Below, piece by piece: positions 7,624 through 15,321 of a DNA stretch of 22,805 nt (positions are counted from its first letter, which is position 1; the number at the start of each line of letters is the position of its first letter). This stretch comes from JAENVT01 sp031412355. GTDB taxonomy: Bacteria; Actinomycetota; Acidimicrobiia; Acidimicrobiales; Ilumatobacteraceae. The position numbers and the translations under genes were made by a program. The notes under the pieces are model-generated. The model saw only the letters and a program-made list of their open reading frames with translations. It was not told the origin of the DNA and did no database searches. Location of the stretch: the NCBI GenBank assembly GCA_031412355.1, contig JANOCR010000052.1, positions 1 to 22,805 of the forward strand, written 5' to 3'.

Positions 7624-10600
7624 CGTGGCGCCGCCACGTGTCGGGCCAACGGCTCGGCGTGTGGGTGTTGGCGCTGCTGGCCTACGTCCCGGCGCTGCTG
7701 GCGGCGCCCGGACGGATGCCCAGCGACACCAAGCTGTACCTGTATCTCGACCCGGGCAGGCTGATCTCCGACGCCCCGTTCACCTGGGACAACCGCCAGT
7801 TCGCTGGATGGGTCCCACACCAGACCGTCACGTATCTCTGGCCGTCAGGGCCGTGGTACTGGCTGTTCGGGCAGATGGGAGTGCCGGACTGGATCGCCCA
7901 CCGGCTGTGGATCGCCACGTTGCTGTTGGCCGGTGGGCTCGGCGTGCGCTGGGCGGCTCGCCACCTGGGGTTGGCTGGCGCCGGAGCGATCACGGCCGCT
8001 TTCGTCTACCAGCTCTCGCCCTACATCCTTCCCTACCTGTCGCGCACCTCGTTGATGCTGCTGCCCTGGGCATCGGTGGGGTGGTTGGTCGGCCTGACGA
8101 TCCGCTCGGCCACACGAACCCGATGGCGAGATCCGGCGATCTTCGCCTTGGTCATCTTCACCGTTGGGTCACCCAACGCCACTGCATTGGCCATGATCGC
8201 ACCGGCGCCGGTGCTTTGGCTGCTTCACGCCGCGTGGCAGCACTCGGTGTCGTGGCGTCGGGCGATCACGACCGCGCTGAGAATCGGCGGCGCCAGCCTC
8301 GCGGTCTCACTGTGGTGGATCACCATGCTGTTCATCCAAGGTCGTCACGGCGCCGATGTGCTCTCGTACTCGGAAACGCTGGAAGCGGTGTCGTTCACGT
8401 CGGTCAGCACCGAGACGTTGCGAAGCCTCGGCTACTGGCTGTTCTACATTCGTGACCCTGCCGGTTTCGCCACCAGTGCATCGATCGACTACCTCGAATC
8501 CGGGCGGATCATCGTCATCGGGTTTGCCCTGCTGCTGTGCTGTCTCGCGGGGATCGCCCTGACCCGATGGAATCAGCGGCGGTACGCAGCCTTGCTGGTC
8601 TTCGTCGGCATCGTTCTTGCCGTCGGTGTGCATCCGATTGCCGATCCGTCACCGCTGATGTCGAAGTTGGCAACGTCGTCGCGCTCGACACTTTCGCTGG
8701 CGATTCGCAGCAGCACCAGAGCGTTGCCGCTGAGCAACTTCGGGCTGGCGCTGGGTGCTGGCGCTCTGGCGAGCGCATCGTCGACATTGGTTGCTCGGCT
8801 GCGGCCGCGACTTCGCCTCGTTGCGCCGGTGATGATCATCGCTCTGGCGGTCCTCAACCTGCCCGCCCTGTTCAACGGTGGATTCGTCGACCCTGCGCTG
8901 GAGCGCGATCAGGAACCCCCTGCGGCGTGGAAGCAGGCTGCGGCGGTCCTCGACTCGGGTTCGATGGAGCACAGGGTCATGCAGTTGCCGGGAGCGGAGT
9001 TCGGAGCCTTCCGGTGGGGTTACACGGTCGATCCGCCCCTTCCCGGGCTGACCGAGAAGCCGTTGATCACTCGCGATCTGTTGCCACTTGGATCGCCAGC
9101 GGCGATGGACTTGCTGTACGCCCTCGACGACCGTGCCCAATCGAACACACTCGATCCAGCGGCGATCGCGCCCGTCGCCCGGTTCTTCGGAGCCGACACG
9201 ATCTGGGTCAGCAACGACATGGCCTTCGACCGTTTTCGGACGCCCCGCCCGGAAGTCACCCATGCGCTGTTCGCCGCCCAGCCGGCTGGGCTCGGCGCGC
9301 CGTCCGAGTTCGGGAAGGCGACCCCGAACGTGCCCGATCTGTCGAGCCTCGATGAAGCTGTCCTGGCCGATCCCGCAATCGGCCAGCCGGTCGTTCCGGT
9401 CGAACTGGTCGCCGTCGACGAGCCGGTTGCGATGGTGCGGGCCGCCTCGCGTGTTGTCGTGTTGTCGGGCAGCGGCGATGGAATTGTCGATGCGTCGGCG
9501 GCGGGGTTACTGCGTGGCGACGAGGCTGTTCTGTACGCCGCCGACCTCGGTGCCGACGACCGACTTGACGACGCGGCTCTGATGATCCTCACCGATTCGA
9601 ACCGTGACCGAGCCCACCAGTGGCGTGGCACCCAGGACGTCGTCGGCTTCACCGAGACGGGCGGCCCTGGTGCCGATGTGCTGCAGCAGGACACGGCGGA
9701 CCAACGCCTTCCTGTGTTTGCCGATCAGACCGTCGACAACCAGACGACAGCAGCCGTCGAAGGCCTCGCGATCCGCGCCACCGGTTACGGCGAGCCGTTT
9801 GCCTACCGGCCGGAGGACCGCCCAGCGATGGCGGTCGACGGTGACCCGACGACCGCGTGGCTGGTCGGCGACCGCTTCAACCCGATCGGGCAGAGCTTGG
9901 AAGTGACCGGTGCCGTGCCCGGCCTCACATTGCTGCAGTCACAACAATTGGGTGCCTCTCGGGCGATCGCGTCGGTCCGCCTCGACTTCGACAGCGGTGC
10001 ATCTCAGCTCGTCGACCTCGACGAGACCTCGCTGTCGGGCAGCGGGCAACCGATCGACGTTCCGGCCGGGGCACAGTTCGTCCGAATCACGATCACATCG
10101 GTCACACCTCGCCCCGGCGGAACCGATCCCGGCGCTTCGGCCGTCGGGTTTGCCGAGCTCGGATTGGGCACGCACGACGAGGTGGTTCGCCTCCCATCGG
10201 ACACCCCCGGTGTGCTGCCAGATACGCCATTGGCCGTCGTGTTGACCCGCCTGCGCACCGACCCGCTCAACCGGTGGCGCAGTGATCCGGAGCCGAGGAT
10301 CGTGCGCGAGTTCACGCTCGACGCCGACCGACGATTCACCGCCCAGTTCGTGGTTCGCCTCGATGCGCGGGCTTCCGACGACGTGATCAATCGATTGACC
10401 GGTGTCAGCACGGCCTCGTCGAACCGGAGGCTGGCCGGTGACTCGCAGGCTACTGCTGCTCATGCCGTCGACGGCGACCCTGCGACGGCGTGGACTTCGC
10501 CGTTCTCCAATGTGGTCGGATCTACCGTTACCGTTCCGCTCGTCGAGTCGCAGGCGACGTCGTCGCTGACGCTGACCCAGGCGGTCGACGCCCTGCACAG

Positions 10601-11798
10601 CACCATCACTCGGGTCACGGTGGCGATCGGCGGCGACTCGACGACGCTCGACCTGCCGGCGCCCGATGCCGCCGGGCGCAGCACGATCGAGTTTCCTGCG
10701 TCGAACGCGGCGTCGCTCGCGTTGACGATCGAGGGCATCGACGCGCGCACCACGGTCGACCGTCGATATGCCGAGACAACTGTGCTTCCGGTTGCGATCC
10801 GCGAGCTCGACACCGCATCGATCGCCGCGCCTCGCCCTGCGGTAGACGTCAACACCTGCCGGGCCGATCTCGTCGCAATCGATGGACGGGCGATCCCAGT
10901 TCTCATGAGGCCCGAATCGCTCGCACAGGTGCTTGCCGGCTCCCCCGTCACCGTCACCGCCTGTGACCCTGCGGTGGTCGACCTTGCCGCTGGGCCGCAT
11001 CGGGTGTCGACCGCCCGCGGCAGCGTGACCGGGTTGAACGTGGACCAGATCGTGTTGCGCAGTGGAGAACTGGCCGAACCGGTGCCACCTCCCACGGTGG
11101 AGGTTCGGCGCGACCGCACGACGCGGACGGCAACGGTAACCAGTTGCCCGACCGGGTGCTGGCTCATCCTCGGCGAGGGTCACAACGATGGCTGGCAGGC
11201 CAAGATCGATGGCACCGCCCTGGGTGATCCACGCCAGATCTCCGGCGGGTTCAACGGATGGTACCTACCCGGCTCGAATTCGCCGGTGGTCGTGACCATG
11301 ACCTGGGAGCCGCAGCGAACGATGTGGATCGGAATTCTCCTTGCCGTGCTTGCGGTCCTCGCCTGCGTTGCACTGATCTGGCGCGACAGGGAGCGCTGCG
11401 AAATGCCGGTGGCGACCGCCCCTGTGCCGCACTGGCCACCGGGAACTGTCGACCGCCGTAAGTGCGTTGCTGCGGCCGCGACGCTGGTCGTGCTGGCTTA
11501 TCTGGTGATCTCTCCGAAGTACGCGGTCGTTGCCGCCGTCATCGGAGTTGCCATCGTGGTGCTGAGGCGTCCCCTCGTCGCTGGTGTGGCAGCAATGGTT
11601 CTGATGGCGGCGCTGGCAGCGTTGATCCTGCGCAGGCAGATCCGCTATCGCCTCGTTGCCAACCCTTCGTGGCCCGCCGCATTCGATGACCTGCATCGCC
11701 CGGGGCTGCTGGTCGTGGTACTCCTGCTGGCGTCGAGCCTGTTCGATGATCGCTTTGTCGGTGATTGCCAGGGCGACGAAGCCGAGCAAGTAACGTAA
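7620..11798 (+). CDS. AftD-like alpha-(1->3)-arabinofuranosyltransferase (DUF3367 family)
   Basis: A very large membrane protein of 1392 residues, close to the roughly 1400 of mycobacterial AftD, which adds arabinofuranose from decaprenyl-phospho-arabinose to cell-wall arabinan. The GT-C half occupies about 1-455: SDTKLYLYLDPGR at 35-47 carries the predicted catalytic acid, then WPSGPWYWLFGQM and VPDWIAHRLW. A long extracytoplasmic part (about 460-1230) includes two discoidin-like sugar-binding modules, marked by AVDGDPTTAW near 740 and AVDGDPATAW near 951, and an AftD-like tail with GCWLILGEGHNDGW. Four or five helices end the protein. GTG 7620 overlaps the previous stop; an in-frame ATG at 7539 lies inside the upstream gene and is rejected. 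Whether the donor is arabinofuranose in this organism is not shown. Confidence 0.82.
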   Translation: MTWRRHVSGQRLGVWVLALLAYVPALLAAPGRMPSDTKLYLYLDPGRLISDAPFTWDNRQFAGWVPHQTVTYLWPSGPWYWLFGQMGVPDWIAHRLWIATLLLAGGLGVRWAARHLGLAGAGAITAAFVYQLSPYILPYLSRTSLMLLPWASVGWLVGLTIRSATRTRWRDPAIFALVIFTVGSPNATALAMIAPAPVLWLLHAAWQHSVSWRRAITTALRIGGASLAVSLWWITMLFIQGRHGADVLSYSETLEAVSFTSVSTETLRSLGYWLFYIRDPAGFATSASIDYLESGRIIVIGFALLLCCLAGIALTRWNQRRYAALLVFVGIVLAVGVHPIADPSPLMSKLATSSRSTLSLAIRSSTRALPLSNFGLALGAGALASASSTLVARLRPRLRLVAPVMIIALAVLNLPALFNGGFVDPALERDQEPPAAWKQAAAVLDSGSMEHRVMQLPGAEFGAFRWGYTVDPPLPGLTEKPLITRDLLPLGSPAAMDLLYALDDRAQSNTLDPAAIAPVARFFGADTIWVSNDMAFDRFRTPRPEVTHALFAAQPAGLGAPSEFGKATPNVPDLSSLDEAVLADPAIGQPVVPVELVAVDEPVAMVRAASRVVVLSGSGDGIVDASAAGLLRGDEAVLYAADLGADDRLDDAALMILTDSNRDRAHQWRGTQDVVGFTETGGPGADVLQQDTADQRLPVFADQTVDNQTTAAVEGLAIRATGYGEPFAYRPEDRPAMAVDGDPTTAWLVGDRFNPIGQSLEVTGAVPGLTLLQSQQLGASRAIASVRLDFDSGASQLVDLDETSLSGSGQPIDVPAGAQFVRITITSVTPRPGGTDPGASAVGFAELGLGTHDEVVRLPSDTPGVLPDTPLAVVLTRLRTDPLNRWRSDPEPRIVREFTLDADRRFTAQFVVRLDARASDDVINRLTGVSTASSNRRLAGDSQATAAHAVDGDPATAWTSPFSNVVGSTVTVPLVESQATSSLTLTQAVDALHSTITRVTVAIGGDSTTLDLPAPDAAGRSTIEFPASNAASLALTIEGIDARTTVDRRYAETTVLPVAIRELDTASIAAPRPAVDVNTCRADLVAIDGRAIPVLMRPESLAQVLAGSPVTVTACDPAVVDLAAGPHRVSTARGSVTGLNVDQIVLRSGELAEPVPPPTVEVRRDRTTRTATVTSCPTGCWLILGEGHNDGWQAKIDGTALGDPRQISGGFNGWYLPGSNSPVVVTMTWEPQRTMWIGILLAVLAVLACVALIWRDRERCEMPVATAPVPHWPPGTVDRRKCVAAAATLVVLAYLVISPKYAVVAAVIGVAIVVLRRPLVAGVAAMVLMAALAALILRRQIRYRLVANPSWPAAFDDLHRPGLLVVVLLLASSLFDDRFVGDCQGDEAEQVT
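11791..11796 (+). promoter_or_regulatory. Candidate internal leaderless promoter (-10 box) for the GT2 gene
   Basis: TAACGT fits TAnnnT and is followed by 8 bases and GTG 11805. It overlaps the last codons of the AftD-like gene, whose TAA is at 11796-11798. No Shine-Dalgarno sequence precedes GTG 11805, which fits a leaderless internal transcript. A weak TTGCCA at 11765-11770 is 20 bases upstream, too far for a convincing -35. Confidence 0.4.
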
Positions 11799-11804
11799 AT
11801 CCTC

Positions 11805-12527
11805 GTGTCACACGTCCCTCGACCGTGCCTGTCGGTTGTCGTGCCGTGCTACAACGAGCAGGGCACCATCTTGACCCTGCTGAAGCACGTTGCCGACTCG
11901 CCGTGGGTGCGCGAGATCATCGTGGTCGACGACGGATCGACCGACGAGACCCGCCAGATCCTGAACGACCTCGGCAACTCGACGTGTCGCGTAGTGCTGC
12001 ACGACGTCAACCAAGGCAAGGGCGCCGCATTGCGCACCGGCTTCCGCCATGCGACATCCGAGTTCGTAATCGTGCAGGACGCAGATCTCGAGTACGACCC
12101 GGACGAGTTCGGCGACATGCTGGCCCCCATCCTCGACGACAAGGCCGATGTCGTGTTCGGATCGCGGTTCCAGTCGGGTCGCCCGCACCGCGTGCTGTAC
12201 TTCTGGCACTCCATGGGCAACCGCATCCTGACGTTGGCCTCGAATATGTTCACCGGTCTCAACCTCAGCGACATGGAGACGTGTTACAAGCTGTTTCGAC
12301 GGGAGGTCATCGAATCGATCACCATCAAGGAGGATCGCTTCGGGTTCGAGCCCGAGATCACCGCCAAGGTGGCCAAGGGCGGATGGCGCATCTACGAGGT
12401 CGGCATCTCGTACTCCGGGCGCACGTATGCCGACGGCAAGAAGATCGGCCGGCGCGACGCTGTTCGAGCCGTGTACTGCATCGTGCGTTACTCCAGGGTC
12501 GGCGACCGCTTTCGTCGTGGTCACTGA
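11805..12527 (+). CDS. DPM1-like family 2 glycosyltransferase (polyprenyl-phosphate sugar synthase)
   Basis: A 240-residue cytoplasmic GT-A enzyme without a membrane anchor, most like dolichol/polyprenyl-phosphate mannose synthases. Motifs are SVVVPCYNE at 10-18, VDDGSTD at 41-47, the metal-binding QDADLEYDP at 91-99, GSRFQSGRPH at 119-128, SDMETCYKLFR at 155-165, and RFGFEPEITAKVAK at 178-191 with the catalytic-type acidic residues. SYSGRTYADGKKI at 202-214 is typical of this subgroup. It probably makes the lipid-linked sugar used by the neighbouring GT-C transferases, but the nucleotide sugar used cannot be read from sequence. It starts 6 bases after the AftD-like gene and is followed by a methyltransferase, a common pairing in polysaccharide loci. 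Confidence 0.85.
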   Translation: MSHVPRPCLSVVVPCYNEQGTILTLLKHVADSPWVREIIVVDDGSTDETRQILNDLGNSTCRVVLHDVNQGKGAALRTGFRHATSEFVIVQDADLEYDPDEFGDMLAPILDDKADVVFGSRFQSGRPHRVLYFWHSMGNRILTLASNMFTGLNLSDMETCYKLFRREVIESITIKEDRFGFEPEITAKVAKGGWRIYEVGISYSGRTYADGKKIGRRDAVRAVYCIVRYSRVGDRFRRGH

Positions 12528-12540
12528 TGCGGTCCTGCCC

Positions 12541-13287
12541 GTGAGACTTCCGTTCACTCGCAAACGGCTCGAGCGGACCCCCGCTGCGTTCGATGCTGCC
12601 GATCTGCAACTGCTCGAAGTTCTGGAGGACCTCGAACAGACGAAGAACTACTCGGCATGGATCCTCGAACTGATCGCTCCTCACGTCAGTGGACGAATCC
12701 TCGAAGTCGGTGCCGGCCGTGGCACGTATTCCACGTACTTTGCCGAACGTGGATACCTCACGGCGCTCGAGCCGTCGCCGACGCACAGCGAGGCGCTACG
12801 CGAGCGGCTGAAGGATCATTCCAATGCCGTCGTGATCACAGCACAACTCGACGGCGCTGCTGCGCCGGGCTCGTACGACACCGTCGTCCTGCTCAACGTG
12901 CTCGAGCACATCCCCGACGATCACCAGGCCCTGGGCGATATCTACGAGTCGCTTGCGCCGGGGGGCAAGATGGTGTTGTGGGTGCCTGCTTTCGAGGCGT
13001 TGTACGGCAAGTTCGATCAACGCATCGGCCACTACCGCCGATACCGCCGTGATCAATTGCTGGCCCTGGTTCACCATGTCGGCTTTCAGCAGGTCACGGC
13101 CAGGTACACCAATCTGCCCGGATTCTTCGCCTGGTGGCTCGTCGTGCGGGTGCTCGGGCGGGTCCCCACCGCAGGCCGGCTGGCAACCATCTACGACCGC
13201 TACTTCATCCCCGTCATCCGCCGTGTCGAACGTTTCTTGCGACCACCGATCGGTCAGTCGCTGCTGGTCGTCGCCCAGCGGTCGTAG
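12541..13287 (+). CDS. Class I SAM-dependent methyltransferase
   Basis: A 248-residue soluble methyltransferase. The SAM-binding motif I is ILEVGAGRGTYS at 53-64. The acidic residue after strand 2 is in ALEPSP (75-80), and the motif IV/post-IV region reads YDTVVLLNVLEHIPDDHQAL at 112-131. GHYRRYRRDQL at 163-173 is a recurrent element of this polysaccharide-associated family. The substrate is unknown; a sugar hydroxyl or lipid-linked intermediate is plausible from its place between GT2 and acyltransferase genes. GTG 12541 is 13 bases after the GT2 stop; GTG 12520 is possible and would overlap the GT2 gene, while the more upstream frame lies within GT2. It ends exactly where the acyltransferase ATG begins. 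Confidence 0.78.
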   Translation: MRLPFTRKRLERTPAAFDAADLQLLEVLEDLEQTKNYSAWILELIAPHVSGRILEVGAGRGTYSTYFAERGYLTALEPSPTHSEALRERLKDHSNAVVITAQLDGAAAPGSYDTVVLLNVLEHIPDDHQALGDIYESLAPGGKMVLWVPAFEALYGKFDQRIGHYRRYRRDQLLALVHHVGFQQVTARYTNLPGFFAWWLVVRVLGRVPTAGRLATIYDRYFIPVIRRVERFLRPPIGQSLLVVAQRS

Positions 13288-15312
13288 ATGGCACTGACGA
13301 CCGCGGCCCCGCCGACACCGACGTCGGGCGCCGAGCAACCTCGTGCGCACATCGCCGCGCTGGATGGGCTGCGCGGCCTGGCCGTGATCGCCGTCCTGTT
13401 CTTTCATGCCGGCAAGTTGCAGGGTGGCTTTCTGGGCGTCGATCTGTTCTTCGCCCTGTCCGGTTTCCTGATCACATCACTGCTCCTCGCCGAGGTCGAC
13501 AGATCAGGCCGCGTCGATGTCATCGCGTTCTGGGGGCGACGGTTCCGGCGCCTGCTGCCCGCCGTGCTGCTCTTGCTCGTTGCCGTAACCATCATCACGA
13601 CAGTGGTGGCATCGGTACCCGAGCGCGCCGCGACCCTGAACGATGGGCCATGGGCGCAGGCGTACATCGCCAACTGGCACGACATTGCCGACCACCGCGA
13701 CTACTGGGCGTCGTTCGAACTCCCGCGCATGTTCGGACACCTGTGGAGCCTGGCGATCGAGGAGCAGTTCTATCTGATCTGGCCACTGGTTGTCGGCTTG
13801 ATCGCGTGGCGCAGTCGGCATCCGCATCGCACCGTGATCGTAGGATGTGTCGTCGCCTCGCTGGCTTCGCTGTGGCTGATGGTCGTGTTGTTCGACCCAG
13901 CCGATCCAACCCGCGTCTACATCGGCACCGACACCCGTGCCAGCAGCCTGCTGCTCGGCGCTGTGTTCGCCGCCAGGCCGCTGCGCGCCGCCGCCATCCG
14001 GCTCACGTCGCGAACCGGCGTCGGCTTCACCGCGGTGGCGTCAACCATCGCCGTGGTCATCGGGCTGTTCTGGTTCCTGGTCGATGGTCCATCATCGCCC
14101 TGGCTCTTCCGCGGCGGCCTGTTCGCGCATTCGCTGCTTTCTGCACTGCTGGTCGCCGGCTGCGCTGCTCAACCTGACGCGACCCTGTCGCGTTGCATCG
14201 GATGGGCGCCCCTGCGCATCACGGGCGTGCTGTCGTACAGCCTGTACCTGTGGCACTGGCCGGTCTTCGCCCTGCTGTCACCGGCGCGCACGGGGATGGC
14301 GGGTTGGTCACTGCTGGCGCTTCGTTTCGCCGTGTCGTTCGCCGCTGCGGCGATCTCGAAGGTGGTGGTGGAGGATCCGGTTCGGTTCAGAGCCACCTGG
14401 GCACGCGGCCGCAAAGGTGTGGTGACGTTGATTGGCGTGTCAGTGGGTGTCGCCGCGTTCTGGGTGCTGATGCCCCGCCCCTCCACGGCGCCGGCCGCCT
14501 TCTCGCTCGATCAGTTGGGCTCGACCAGTGCGGCCCCGCCCGCCAACGCAGCACCGACTTCCGCTGCTCCCGCCACCACCGTGGCGACGGCACCGTCGTC
14601 GGCAGCAACGAGCACCACGCTTGCCGCGACAACAACCAGCACGACCCTCCTGGCCCCGACGCAACGGATCCTGATGGTCGGCGATTCGATGGCCTTCGAC
14701 GAATGGCCCGCGGTGGCATCGGCCATGTTCGCAGGCGGGATCTCAATCGGTGGCTACGTGTCGCCGGGCGCCGGGTTGCTCGATACCAAATACGACTCGA
14801 CGACCGATATCGACAAGATGGTGGTCGACTTCCGGCCGGACCTCGTGCTGTACCAAGGATCGCTTTGGGACGCCGGAACCCCCGAAGCGCAACGCGAGGC
14901 GTACGACAGATTCGCCGACTTCGTACTGGATCAGGGTGCTCGCCTAGGACTCATCACGATTCTGCCTCTACGCGCCGACCACCAGGACCCCGCGCAGTTG
15001 GGAGCGCTCACGGGCATCATGCAGGATATCGCCGACCAACATCCGGGACAGGTCTTCGTCCTCAACAGCGACGAAGTCTGGGGCCCAGTCTTCATTCAAG
15101 ATGTCAACGGCGACAAGGTGCCTGAGCGCAAACCCGACGGCGTGCACGTGTGCCCGTCGGGCGCGGCGATGTTCGCGATCTGGTTGACGAACGAACTGCA
15201 GCAGCGATTCGATGATTTCGTGCCACCAGCCCCCGAACTCTGGGCGACCGGCGAATGGGTCGGTGACCCGCGGTACACCGAACCGGCAGGTATCTGCGCG
15301 GCCCTACCGTAG
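13288..15312 (+). CDS. OafA-type membrane acyltransferase fused to a periplasmic SGNH domain
   Basis: A 674-residue two-domain protein expected to O-acylate a surface glycan. The acyltransferase-3 domain covers about 20-365: ALDGLRGLAVIAVLFFHAG at 24-42 includes the conserved His40. GFLGVDLFFALSGFLITS (47-64), WSLAIEEQFYLIWP at 153-166, TDTRASSLLLGA at 214-225 and ITGVLSYSLYLWHWPVF at 311-327 are all family hallmarks. A last helix at about 378-395 is followed by a Thr/Ala/Ser-rich linker (about 412-457). The SGNH domain follows, with GDSMAFD at 465-471 (Ser467) and PDGVHVCPSG at 616-625 (Asp617, His620), so its catalytic residues appear intact. In such proteins the membrane domain passes an acyl group outward and the SGNH domain completes transfer. 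The gene abuts the methyltransferase without a gap and faces a minus-strand gene 9 bases away. Confidence 0.88.
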   Translation: MALTTAAPPTPTSGAEQPRAHIAALDGLRGLAVIAVLFFHAGKLQGGFLGVDLFFALSGFLITSLLLAEVDRSGRVDVIAFWGRRFRRLLPAVLLLLVAVTIITTVVASVPERAATLNDGPWAQAYIANWHDIADHRDYWASFELPRMFGHLWSLAIEEQFYLIWPLVVGLIAWRSRHPHRTVIVGCVVASLASLWLMVVLFDPADPTRVYIGTDTRASSLLLGAVFAARPLRAAAIRLTSRTGVGFTAVASTIAVVIGLFWFLVDGPSSPWLFRGGLFAHSLLSALLVAGCAAQPDATLSRCIGWAPLRITGVLSYSLYLWHWPVFALLSPARTGMAGWSLLALRFAVSFAAAAISKVVVEDPVRFRATWARGRKGVVTLIGVSVGVAAFWVLMPRPSTAPAAFSLDQLGSTSAAPPANAAPTSAAPATTVATAPSSAATSTTLAATTTSTTLLAPTQRILMVGDSMAFDEWPAVASAMFAGGISIGGYVSPGAGLLDTKYDSTTDIDKMVVDFRPDLVLYQGSLWDAGTPEAQREAYDRFADFVLDQGARLGLITILPLRADHQDPAQLGALTGIMQDIADQHPGQVFVLNSDEVWGPVFIQDVNGDKVPERKPDGVHVCPSGAAMFAIWLTNELQQRFDDFVPPAPELWATGEWVGDPRYTEPAGICAALP

Positions 15313-15321
15313 GACGTGCTG

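Noticed and set aside
9939..11183. Minus-strand frame of 414 codons inside the AftD-like gene
   Set aside because: Arg-rich shadow with no recognisable features; the plus strand has conserved sugar-binding motifs here.
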